From: JAWBOD01 sp964651405
GTDB lineage: Archaea > Aenigmatarchaeota > Aenigmatarchaeia > Aenigmatarchaeales > Aenigmatarchaeaceae
DNA: 35,537 bases
Direction: 5' to 3'
Assembly (NCBI GenBank): GCA_964651405.1
Contig: CAZYZB010000004.1
Coordinates: forward strand, 1 to 35,537
Below, in pieces: positions 23,801 through 30,565 of this stretch (position 1 is its first letter; the number at the start of each line of letters is the position of its first letter). Below the pieces are notes generated by a model. The model ran no database searches and was not told where the DNA came from. It saw only the letters and a list, made by a program, of their open reading frames with translations. Position numbers and translations under genes: made by a program.

Positions 23801-25055
23801 AACTTTTCGTAATGCAGATCTTGTTTTTATCAATGATGGTCAGGATCTTGGCAGTTTACAAAACATGATAAACGAGTTTAAAGCATGGGGTAATTCATTT
23901 AGCTCTTCAAGCGTTGGCTTTCAATTTGGATACCCGAGCGATAAAAGCTGGTGGTCTCAATTAAGCGACCCAGAGGGACAGATAGCGAACACTCTGATAA
24001 GCAACATTCCGAACACTAAAGGAGTTTATTGGGTAGACTTTTCGATAACAGACATACTGTGCTCGGACAATACTTTGTATGGTTCTTGCTCGGCTACAAA
24101 GCCGAAGTATTGTAGCAGTGGAACATTAATTGACAAATGTTCTACTTGTGGATGTTCGACAGGACAGACTTGCCAAGCAGACGGAAGCTGTAAATCTGTA
24201 GTGTCTACAGGAACTATTGTTTCAACTGAACTCATTAATTTCTACGGTATGACAACCTCAGAAGTGCAGACCTTCATTCAATTAATCGATAACCAAAACA
24301 TCCCCCTCTTAATAGCCCGTCTGAATGCAATGGACGAATTTCAGTCTGGCACAAGTTCAGGCATAACAAAGATTAAACAGGTAATTCAAGAAGCCAACTT
24401 GCGCGGAATCCAAGTAGCCGTCGACCTCCACACCTGGTATACCACATGGGACAACTACTTCAGAGACAGTGTCTCGAACCATGATACCTACAGAAGTCAA
24501 TACATAACCTACGTTAGAAACGTACTATCAGCCTTCTCCGATTCCAACGTCTATTCATTTATGGTTATGAATGAACCTCAAGCAAGAACGGCCACAAGCT
24601 CAGAAAACCAGTTCATTATCGATGTTATAAATGCAGCTAAAGAGGTTACAGACCGTCCAATTTCAGTGAGGTTCATGGGCGGTTATTCACCTTCAACTGG
24701 ACATTACAGTCTACAGATAGACCAGATAAGCGACTACCTATGTAGGAATGTTTACTGGGATCCACGCCAACCTGGCGTTTCAGTCTATGGAACAACCGAA
24801 GAAAAAATAAACACTGCAATCAGTACGGCACATAACCAAGGCAAGGAACTGTGGATAACGGAGTTTGGCAAAAGCAAGAGTAACCTTGAAGAACAGAGGG
24901 CTTACGTTGAGGCTTTTGTTTCATGGTCGAAAAATAAAAGTGTAGATGCTATATTCTGTTGGGTTAGTCAGCCAGAAGGTGGCAGTGGCGAGAGCTACAA
25001 CATCTTCACAGACTATACGCCTCACCCAGCGTTCTACGAACTTGTAAATGATTGA
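20835..25055 (+). CDS. Giant secreted protein with three glycosidase-like TIM barrels
   Basis: 1406 residues. After the signal peptide (to about residue 23) come two repeats of about 70 residues (GWNMFSLHVN/GWNQVGGLSS ... GFGYWIK/GYGYWIK). Cys-rich modules with the YGSCSSTKPKYC core lie at about 168, 408 and 1075. Barrel 1 (about 460-755) resembles clan GH-A (GH5/GH39-like), with candidate acid/base E568 in CKEPH and nucleophile E682 in YSEVQW. Barrel 2 (about 812-1070) is unassigned, with WLQVEPG and GVDVEW (D937, E939). Barrel 3 (about 1129-1406) looks like a GH5 cellulase-type domain, with DLHTWY, E1247 in MNEPQ and E1343 in WITEFGKS. No C-terminal anchor is seen. It should be an extracellular enzyme attacking polysaccharide; the substrate is unknown. 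Fusion of three different barrels is unusual. Confidence 0.88.
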   Translation: MKKIYFNFIIILLLLITSKLTYADFIILQTGWNMFSLHVNTTINANDLKTRCGTNVNIWNYQNGRYVEATEIKPGFGYWIKLSSNCDISLEGGDVSINNLPQLKAGWNQVGGLSSSVSFDSIKGNCVKTAGPWRYNPSTRRYESASSLESGYGYWIKVASDCRLETQICSDVTAYGSCSSTKPKYCDNGNLINKCSHCGCPTYSSCNITSEDCHTTTVTECTPGNNMIKQTDYPSGSCLTSTTYKWSNVPCANSKVCKEGLCKLVDADLTSYTLPSGKYARSDTISIPYRIKNVGEIQWCFLTETQLTKSDTAKIWSGKTNSISSTSSYTDLLYHSLSCSDPLGTWSGLLYSYTDTIANGGWKVWGTPSYNIQVVECLNDQDCVNCLGSDYKCNTTTNKCYTPIVFTCSDGTVYGSCSSTKPKYCSSGTLINKCSQCGCPTGYTCQTDGSCKSVVSTGTIWGANLYVPKFSDSNPSGYAASYLSNTVFQAAKDMGITHIILWQKNFNEGVNGIKPAPTITQAQMVDAVTRMKNYGLQPIIVLDYDVDKAVALVTALGSNCTMYEVCKEPHVSGSSCYADEATYASRWNEVVSACREVNPNAMYGGPAVGSIPGTSPRSETWMRKWLEQCDGDFVSVHAFYDPIDSKSNIVSRARTEVIEDVAFLKDILADYGKQSLPIVYSEVQWTAAVTTNGWDMDQTFNDDFANSLMSTMEEQDVYAAMFWTLIGYNNNFAIIRPPSQSYEKKPQYYSIQDYLTGVTNTCTSCGSWTSGSCNVGGCVNQRQQTRTCTPAGCMPTDGLGTSRCVADTSCGVATIYAGFRSSPYGYQTQQTPTWWVNMAKGMSAKVPNSAPTIIWILGEILAPGNLCKLYFPSPGGSYTNIIFNSNDVAEQYLSAFDTNGIKVWLQVEPGDADVTQLIDLVLNRYSHHSSIIGFGVDVEWYKYSTNNNEDSPGKAVTDTEAQTWLNKVKSYNSNYKLFLKHWLTNKMPPTFRNADLVFINDGQDLGSLQNMINEFKAWGNSFSSSSVGFQFGYPSDKSWWSQLSDPEGQIANTLISNIPNTKGVYWVDFSITDILCSDNTLYGSCSATKPKYCSSGTLIDKCSTCGCSTGQTCQADGSCKSVVSTGTIVSTELINFYGMTTSEVQTFIQLIDNQNIPLLIARLNAMDEFQSGTSSGITKIKQVIQEANLRGIQVAVDLHTWYTTWDNYFRDSVSNHDTYRSQYITYVRNVLSAFSDSNVYSFMVMNEPQARTATSSENQFIIDVINAAKEVTDRPISVRFMGGYSPSTGHYSLQIDQISDYLCRNVYWDPRQPGVSVYGTTEEKINTAISTAHNQGKELWITEFGKSKSNLEEQRAYVEAFVSWSKNKSVDAIFCWVSQPEGGSGESYNIFTDYTPHPAFYELVND
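22179..22213 (+). repeat. 35-base exact repeat in the Cys-module/barrel junction, copy 1
   Basis: The last bases of Cys module 2 and the first codons before barrel 1 (encoding GSCKSVVSTGT) are identical over 35 bases to 24183-24217 before barrel 3. Codon choice is the same at every position, so the two junctions share recent common DNA, either a copied module or gene conversion. Confidence 0.85.
24183..24217 (+). repeat. 35-base exact repeat in the Cys-module/barrel junction, copy 2
   Basis: Identical to 22179-22213, exactly 2004 bases (668 codons) away, so recombination between the copies would stay in frame and remove or exchange barrels 1 and 2. Confidence 0.85.
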
Positions 25056-25106
25056 TACTGCCATTTATAAATTCCATGAGAAATAAAGGCTACATTCTTT
25101 ATAAAT

Positions 25107-25117
25107 GATTTAAATAC
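25107..25117 (+). promoter_or_regulatory. TATA box of the tbp-mcm operon
   Basis: GATTTAAATAC lies 38-48 bases before ATG 25155, and a second box, TTTATAAAT, stands just upstream (25098-25106). The predicted leader of 15 or more bases contains AGTGG before the start, so this transcript probably has a short leader with a ribosome-binding site. Confidence 0.45.
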
Positions 25118-25154
25118 TTTGTATTATATTAATAATACTCAGCGAAGTGGTTTA

Positions 25155-25694
25155 ATGGGTTTCAGAATTAGGATTGAGAATGTTGTTGCATCAACTTCTT
25201 TGAATGTCCCAATAAAACTTGAAAAATTAGTTTCTAACCTTGACAACGTAGAGTACGAGCCAGAACAATTCCCAGGTCTTGTTTTAAGATTAAAGGACCC
25301 AAAAGCAGCAGCTTTAATTTTTTCTTCAGGAAAAGTCGTTTGCACTGGTGCAAAATCACCGAAAGACTCGAAGTTAGTTATAGCAAAAATTGTAGCGAAA
25401 ATGAACAAGATAGGAATAAGAATTCCAAAAAACTATAAAGTCCAGTTAGAGAACATAGTCGCATCTGCAAAGCTTAATCGTGAATTGAACCTAAATAATA
25501 TTGCTTTCTCATTAGAGAATACAGAGTACGAGCCAGAACAATTCCCAGGTCTAGTGTATAGGATGGATGATCCAAGAGTCACTTTTCTTCTTTTCGGGAG
25601 TGGTAAAGTTATTTGTACTGGCGGAAGAAGTATAGAAGACGTGAAAAGGGCTGTAGCTAAGGCAGACAAACGCTTAAGAAATTTAAACAAGTAA
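25155..25694 (+). CDS. tbp: TATA-box-binding protein
   Basis: TBP binds promoter TATA boxes and recruits TFB and RNA polymerase. The 179-residue product has the two-fold repeat structure: repeat 1 with IENVVASTSLNVPIKLEKL, EYEPEQFPGLVLRLKDPKAAALIFSSGKVVCTGAKS, and repeat 2 with LENIVASAKLNRELNLNNI, EYEPEQFPGLVYRMDDPRVTFLLFGSGKVICTGGRS. The phenylalanines that kink DNA (IFSSGK, LFGSGK) are present. An in-frame ATG at 25119 would add 12 residues, but it lies too close to the TATA box. ATG 25155 gives the family length. The gene leads an operon with mcm, whose start follows after 8 bases. Confidence 0.97.
   Translation: MGFRIRIENVVASTSLNVPIKLEKLVSNLDNVEYEPEQFPGLVLRLKDPKAAALIFSSGKVVCTGAKSPKDSKLVIAKIVAKMNKIGIRIPKNYKVQLENIVASAKLNRELNLNNIAFSLENTEYEPEQFPGLVYRMDDPRVTFLLFGSGKVICTGGRSIEDVKRAVAKADKRLRNLNK
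25251..25279 (+). repeat. 29-base exact repeat inside tbp, first copy
   Basis: These 29 bases coding for EYEPEQFPG are identical to 25524-25552 in the second half of the gene. The protein repeat is ancient, so identity at every third codon position is unexpected. Confidence 0.85.
25524..25552 (+). repeat. 29-base exact repeat inside tbp, second copy
   Basis: Identical to 25251-25279, at the equivalent position of the second TBP repeat, 273 bases (91 codons) downstream. Confidence 0.85.
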
Positions 25695-25702
25695 GTGTTT
25701 TT

Positions 25703-27697
25703 ATGGAAGTTGATGAATTTGAAGAGTTTTTTAGTCAGGTTTACCAAAAAGACTTGATGACAGCAGCTGCTCAAGGGAAAAAATCGATTGTAGTTGACTT
25801 TGCTTTGTTAGATCAGCGTTATCCTGATTTGGCTGACAAACTTTTGAATGACCCTGAAAATATTTTGAAAGCTGCTAGAGAAGCTCTAAAAAGCGTAGAC
25901 ATACCTACTGAGAATAAAATAGAGATTGAACCGAGATTCAAAAATTTGCCAGAAAGATTTAATATAAGAATAAGAAATCTTCGTTCTGAACATATTGGTA
26001 AATTTGTTTGCTTGGACGGAGTTGTAAGAAGGGCCTCGGAAGTAAAGCCAGAAGTTGCTGTTGCTATATACGAGTGTCCTGACTGTGGAGCAAAAATCTC
26101 TGTTGAACAGACTGAAAGATTCATGAAAGAGCCCATGGTTTGTGAATGTGGAAGAAGAAGTGGCTTTAAATCAGTTGACAGAAAGCTGTTTGACACTAGA
26201 TGGGTCTTTATAGAAGAGCCATTTGAGATTGTGACAGGAGAAAGGCCTGGAGAGGTTTCAGTATATTTGAAGGATGATTTAACAACTCCAGAGATGCAAA
26301 GAAAAACTGATCCAGGAAATAGATTGAAATTAGATGGAACTGTAAAGGAAATAAGAAAGATATTTAGGGGGAAGATGAAAACCCAAATGGATATTTATAT
26401 TGAAGCAAATTATGTTGAGCCCACTGAAATCGAGTGGGAAGAAGTATTGATAACGCCTGAAGACGAGGACAAAATAAAGGAACTAGCTCATGATCCTAAA
26501 ATTTATGAAAAGATAGTTGCATCAATTGCACCTTCTATTTATGGAATGGATAAAATAAAAGAGGCAGTTGGACTTCAACTCTTTGGTGGTGTGGCTCATA
26601 ATCTTCCAGATAAAACAAGAATTAGAGGTGATATTCACATCTTGCTCATAGGCGACCCATCAACTGGTAAGAGCCAGTTGCTAAAATTAATATCTTCTAT
26701 AATTCCAAGAGGGAAGTATGTTGGAGGAAGAGGGGCAACTGCTGCAGGATTGACAGCAACAGTCGTCAAGGATGAAGAGTTTGGTGGAGGTTGGATGCTT
26801 GAAGCAGGAGCAATGGTTTTGGCAAATAAAGGCGTTTTAGCTGTTGATGAATTTGATAAAATGTCCAAAGAAGATCAAGTTGCAATGCACGAAGCACTTG
26901 AGCAACAGCAAATCAGCATTGCCAAAGCTTCTATTGTCGCGACTTTACCAGCTCAGGTTTCTGTTCTAGCAGGTTCTAATCCAAAATTCTTTAGGTTCGA
27001 TCCTTACAAGTCAATAGTAGATCAGGTCGATATACCTGATACATTATTAAGCAGATTTGACTTGAAGTTTGCTTTGAAGGATGTTCCTGACAAAGAAATG
27101 GATGAGAAACTAGCTACGCATATCCTTGAGACCAGGCTACAACCAAGCAGAGTTGAACCGCAAATCAAGCCAGAGTTTCTTAGAAAGTTTATAGCTTATG
27201 CAAGAAAGAACTGTAAGCCTGAGATGACAAGAGATGCAGCTGAAAAATTAAAGAACTTCTATTTAGACATGAGAAGCATGTATGCAGGCGAGTCACTTGC
27301 AATAACATTAAGGCAGAACGAGGGATTGATGAGATTGGCTGAGGCTTCTGCCAAGATAAGGCTCTCTGAAAAGGTTGAGACACAGGATGCAGAAAAGGCG
27401 ATAGACATCATGAGATTCTCCATACAGCAATTAGGTTATGACTACGAAACTGGAAAGATAGATATTGATAGGACTGAAGGTGTTTCAGCTTCCCAAAGAA
27501 GTAAGATACATGTTTTGTTAGATATAATAGACATGCTTGAGAAAAAACTTGGAAAGCCTGTTCCTAAAGAAGAAATAATAGCTGCTGCTGAAGAGCAGGG
27601 AATTAAAGGTGATGACACAGAGGAAGTATTAAGAAGATTAAAATCCGAAGGTTCTATATTTGAACCAAAAATAAATTATATTGAGAGGATAAGATGA
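25703..27697 (+). CDS. mcm: Replicative DNA helicase MCM
   Basis: MCM forms the hexameric 3'-5' helicase that unwinds the replication fork. 664 residues is the usual archaeal length. The N-terminal domain has a zinc site C125-x2-C128-x18-C147-x1-C149. The AAA+ core has Walker A GDPSTGKS (317-324), a presensor GRGATAAGLTATV hairpin, Walker B LAVDEFDKM (379-387), and the arginine finger SRFDL (R451). The C-terminal 80 residues form a winged helix (IHVLLDIIDMLEKK...EEVLRRLKSEGSIFEP). No intein is present. It is preceded by tbp by 8 bases, and its stop overlaps the DUF3850 start as ATGA, so they are co-translated. Confidence 0.98.
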   Translation: MEVDEFEEFFSQVYQKDLMTAAAQGKKSIVVDFALLDQRYPDLADKLLNDPENILKAAREALKSVDIPTENKIEIEPRFKNLPERFNIRIRNLRSEHIGKFVCLDGVVRRASEVKPEVAVAIYECPDCGAKISVEQTERFMKEPMVCECGRRSGFKSVDRKLFDTRWVFIEEPFEIVTGERPGEVSVYLKDDLTTPEMQRKTDPGNRLKLDGTVKEIRKIFRGKMKTQMDIYIEANYVEPTEIEWEEVLITPEDEDKIKELAHDPKIYEKIVASIAPSIYGMDKIKEAVGLQLFGGVAHNLPDKTRIRGDIHILLIGDPSTGKSQLLKLISSIIPRGKYVGGRGATAAGLTATVVKDEEFGGGWMLEAGAMVLANKGVLAVDEFDKMSKEDQVAMHEALEQQQISIAKASIVATLPAQVSVLAGSNPKFFRFDPYKSIVDQVDIPDTLLSRFDLKFALKDVPDKEMDEKLATHILETRLQPSRVEPQIKPEFLRKFIAYARKNCKPEMTRDAAEKLKNFYLDMRSMYAGESLAITLRQNEGLMRLAEASAKIRLSEKVETQDAEKAIDIMRFSIQQLGYDYETGKIDIDRTEGVSASQRSKIHVLLDIIDMLEKKLGKPVPKEEIIAAAEEQGIKGDDTEEVLRRLKSEGSIFEPKINYIERIR

Positions 27698-27963
27698 TTA
27701 TAGAAAAGAAAACTTGGCCAGATTTGTTTCAGAAAGTAAAAAATAATAAAAAGCACTTTGACGTTAGGTTGGCAGACTTTAAAATTAAAAAAGGAGACAT
27801 CCTAGTCTTAAGAAAGTGGAATCCTAAAACAAAAAAATATACTGGAAAAAAATTAAAATTCAAGACTGGTTTTGTTTTTAAAATACCTAAGGATATGAAA
27901 AAGTTCTACTCTAACACTAATATAAAAAAATACGGATTCTATATTATAGAGTTAGAAAAGTGA
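27694..27963 (+). CDS. DUF3850 / ASCH-PUA-like small protein
   Basis: 89 residues with the DUF3850 layout: KTWPDLFQKVKNNKKHFDVRLADFKIKKGDILVLRKWNP, where F-x-V-R-x-x-D and K-G-D-x-L-x-L-x-x-W are the family marks, and a C-terminal GFYIIELE strand. This PUA/ASCH-like beta-barrel is thought to bind RNA or modified nucleotides. The function of DUF3850 is not established. The start overlaps the mcm stop by four bases (ATGA), and the RPA gene follows after four bases, so it belongs to the replication operon. Confidence 0.8.
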   Translation: MIIEKKTWPDLFQKVKNNKKHFDVRLADFKIKKGDILVLRKWNPKTKKYTGKKLKFKTGFVFKIPKDMKKFYSNTNIKKYGFYIIELEK

Positions 27964-27967
27964 TTTT

Positions 27968-28714
27968 ATGGACATGAGAAGAATAACAGCCAAGAAAGCT
28001 TCAATAGGAGAAATAATGAACGGGAAGTTTGTTAAAAAAAGTGGGTTTGAAAGTAGCTATGTTCTAACAAACTTAGGAAGAAGACTATCTAGAGTAAGAG
28101 TTTTAGGCATAATAGTCGATAAGTTTATTTCTACTGATGAGAAATATGCGACCGTAACTTTAGACGACTCAACTGAAACTATAAGATGCAAGGCTTTTAT
28201 AAACACAAAGATATTTGACGGCTTCGGCTCAGGAGACGTGGTTGACAGTTTTGGAAAACTGAGAGAGTATAACGGAGAAATATATATAATGCCTGAGGTT
28301 ATTGCTAAAGTTGAGCCTAATTTTGAGATTCTAAGGAATCTGGAATTAGAGAAAATATTCAGAGAGCAAAGAGAAAAAATAAAGAAGATAAGAGAGTTAC
28401 AGAAGCAGACATCTGACCTTGTTGAGATAAAGGCTGCTACCAAGGATGTAATACCTCTGGAGGAGGTTGAGGGAATATTGGAAGCTCAGGAAATGATCGA
28501 AAATTCTGTTGAAGAAAAGGTAGTTTCTGCCAGTGATGTAAAAAATAAAATTTTAAAGTTAATTGAAAACTTAGATAAAGGCGTAGGGGCAGACTATCAA
28601 GAAATTCTAATAAAGTCTGGCTTAGCTGAAAAAGAAATTGACTTTGCAATACAAGACCTGCTCGAGTCTGGTGTCTGTTACGAGCCGAATCCAGGAAAAA
28701 TAAAGAAAATATAG
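27968..28714 (+). CDS. RPA-like single-strand DNA-binding protein (OB fold + winged helix)
   Basis: 248 residues. The N-terminal RRITAKKASIGEIMNGKFV and RLSRVRVLGIIVDKFISTDEKYATVTLDDSTETIRCKAF (about 38-78) are the OB-fold start of archaeal RPA32/RPA-associated proteins. It continues to IYIMPEVIAKVEPNFEILRNLELEKI (about 98-123). A charged coiled-coil linker follows, then a C-terminal winged helix (about 180-245) as in eukaryal RPA2. It protects single-strand DNA at the fork. An RPA41-like partner is not in the window. Position right after mcm supports the role. The start is ATG 27968; a second ATG two codons later is possible. Confidence 0.88.
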   Translation: MDMRRITAKKASIGEIMNGKFVKKSGFESSYVLTNLGRRLSRVRVLGIIVDKFISTDEKYATVTLDDSTETIRCKAFINTKIFDGFGSGDVVDSFGKLREYNGEIYIMPEVIAKVEPNFEILRNLELEKIFREQREKIKKIRELQKQTSDLVEIKAATKDVIPLEEVEGILEAQEMIENSVEEKVVSASDVKNKILKLIENLDKGVGADYQEILIKSGLAEKEIDFAIQDLLESGVCYEPNPGKIKKI

Positions 28715-28722
28715 GTTTTAAT

Positions 28723-29130
28723 ATGGAATACGAAACTTTGTTAGAAAAGGCATATGAAAAACTACCAAAAATAGAAAATCATATAGATAGATTTAAAATT
28801 CCTATTGCTGAGACTATTGTTCAAGGAAACCAAACTATAATAAAAAACTTCTCAGATATAGCTGAAATATTAAGGAGAGAGCCTTCACATATTTTAAAAT
28901 TTCTAACAAAAGAACTAGCAACGCCAGCAGGCATAGACGGAAAAAGAGCTATTCTTCAAGCAAAAATCCCGCAGAAGATGATTCAACAAAAGCTTGAAGC
29001 TTATGTTACTGATTATGTTTTTTGTAGGGAGTGTAAAAGGCCTGATACAAAACTAATAAAAGAGGGCAGGATATTATTTTTAAAATGTGAGGCTTGCGGC
29101 GCAAAGTCGTCTGTAAAGGCAATTAAATGA
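28723..29130 (+). CDS. Translation initiation factor aIF2, beta subunit
   Basis: 135 residues, the usual archaeal length. The family start YETLLEKAYEKLP, the PIAETIVQGNQTIIKNFSDIAEILRREPSHILKFLTKELATPAG core, and the C-terminal zinc ribbon C101-x2-C104...C122-x2-C125 (CRECKRPDTKLIKEGR...CEACGAKSSV) are all present. It is part of the aIF2 complex that brings initiator Met-tRNA to the ribosome. It stands eight bases after the RPA gene, with GGTTTT as a possible ribosome-binding site, and shares the operon with mcm. Its stop overlaps the next start as ATGA. Confidence 0.96.
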   Translation: MEYETLLEKAYEKLPKIENHIDRFKIPIAETIVQGNQTIIKNFSDIAEILRREPSHILKFLTKELATPAGIDGKRAILQAKIPQKMIQQKLEAYVTDYVFCRECKRPDTKLIKEGRILFLKCEACGAKSSVKAIK

Positions 29131-29492
29131 AGGGTCAATTCTTTGTAATGGCAACTGTGGTAATGATATATACTTTTATGACTCTGATTCAATACATATA
29201 TGATTTTTCTGATATCAACTTACTCCAGTTAAAGAGACTGTCTGAGATTTATTATATCCAATACATCAAGGATTCTTTAAACAAGACTGTGATAAGCTCA
29301 AATCTAAGTTTCGATTGCAACAAAGTTGAAATCGATGTAAATTCAACTGAAAAATTATTAAGAGATTCAATGATAGCAAGGGGCGTAAATCTAACAATAA
29401 GTCACAATGTGGTTTGTCCTTCTTATGTCAATTTTAACTTCTCTCTAAGAACACCTGAGCTTAGTACTTTTACAGAGTTTAGAAGCCCATAA
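29127..29492 (+). CDS. Small prepilin-like/membrane-anchored protein (121 aa)
   Basis: The start MKGQFFVMATVVMIYTFMTLIQY is a Lys-Gly leader followed by a hydrophobic helix, as in archaeal class III signal peptides of pilin-like proteins. The outside part is about 90 residues, has two cysteines (C63, C96) and several N-x-S/T sequons (NKT, NLS, NST, NLT, NFS). The family is not known to me. It is translationally coupled to aIF2-beta by ATGA overlap, which is curious for a surface protein. Its last 14 bases overlap the end of the convergent rfcL gene. Confidence 0.7.
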   Translation: MKGQFFVMATVVMIYTFMTLIQYIYDFSDINLLQLKRLSEIYYIQYIKDSLNKTVISSNLSFDCNKVEIDVNSTEKLLRDSMIARGVNLTISHNVVCPSYVNFNFSLRTPELSTFTEFRSP

Positions 29493-30561
29493 ACTTTTTT
29501 CCTAGAATTATTTTTAAGAAAGGTGCTTGCTCTCTCATTTTTTTCATTGAACATTTAAGGCCTAAGCTTTTGTAGAATTCTTCTGCTTCCTTTCTTGAAA
29601 CTTTTGTAGAGCCTAATGTGATAAATCTTCCTGGCGGTCTGTATAGCATAAATCTCTTTTGAGGGTTTTCTAGCAGAGAGATGCTTGCCATCATATCTTT
29701 CATGTATTTGTTAAACCTATAGTTTTGATTTCTCGTTATGCTGCTCCTGAAAACATCCGCTTTGCTGAGAATGTCAAGTGCCTGCGTTATTAATTCTTTG
29801 TTTTGATATTCCAACGGGATGTTTTGCTCAATCCACCAGAACAGCTCGTCTAAATCTTTGCCAGATCTATCAATTGCTTGTAAAGTTTTTCTCAAGTCCT
29901 TGCTCCTAAAAATGATGTTTAAGACCTCGAAAATATTCTTTTCCTTATCTCTGTAGACGCTTTCAGATGAGAAAATCAAATCATTCATAGCAGAGCGCAT
30001 GTCGCCATCAGCGTTTTCAGCTATTCTTTTTATAGCTTCACTATCAATCTTCATTTTCTCCTTTGATGATATCTCAATCAGCTTCTTCTCTATTAAATTT
30101 TTTGGTGTTCTTCTAACTTTTAATAACTCGCAATAGCCTCTTAATGATTTTAGCTTAGCATCATAAGCGTCACTTGCTATCAGGATAATTGGATTGACGC
30201 TTTCCTTTATTGCTCTTATAACTTCTGTTATTCCTCCTCTGTCTGATTGTCCGAAACTGTCAACTTCATCAATCAATATCAATCTTTTGTTAAACAAAGA
30301 ACCTTCTTTTGCTGCAGGCAATAGTTTTTCTTTTATTGAAGAAGCAGATCTATCATCACTTGCATTTAGTTCGAACAAGCTCATTTTCATTTCTTTTGCT
30401 ATCAGTTTTATTACAAGAGTTTTTCCAGTCCCAGTTGGTCCATAGATAAGCAAGGCTTTTCCAGGCTTCCATTTTTTTAACCAATCAATCGTTTTTAATA
30501 TAAAATCTGTTTGTCCGACTATTTCCTTTAGATTATTTGGTTTATATTTTTCTGATAGCAT
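29479..30561 (-). CDS. rfcL: Replication factor C large subunit
   Basis: RfcL with RfcS loads the PCNA clamp. 360 residues from ATG 30561. The start SEKYKPNNLKEIVGQ is typical. Walker A is GPTGTGKT (41-48) and Walker B is LILIDEVDSF (94-103). The SRC arginine-finger segment is not canonical here, as expected for the large subunit. The C-terminal collar region (about 230-360) is shorter than in many archaea (400-500 residues), and no PIP-box motif is obvious at the end. The start overlaps the last codons of rfcS, so they are one operon. A TTG at 30588 in frame is a worse start. The 3' end overlaps the convergent small gene by 14 bases. Confidence 0.94.
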   Translation of the reverse strand: MLSEKYKPNNLKEIVGQTDFILKTIDWLKKWKPGKALLIYGPTGTGKTLVIKLIAKEMKMSLFELNASDDRSASSIKEKLLPAAKEGSLFNKRLILIDEVDSFGQSDRGGITEVIRAIKESVNPIILIASDAYDAKLKSLRGYCELLKVRRTPKNLIEKKLIEISSKEKMKIDSEAIKRIAENADGDMRSAMNDLIFSSESVYRDKEKNIFEVLNIIFRSKDLRKTLQAIDRSGKDLDELFWWIEQNIPLEYQNKELITQALDILSKADVFRSSITRNQNYRFNKYMKDMMASISLLENPQKRFMLYRPPGRFITLGSTKVSRKEAEEFYKSLGLKCSMKKMREQAPFLKIILGKKFMGF

Positions 30562-30565
30562 ACAA

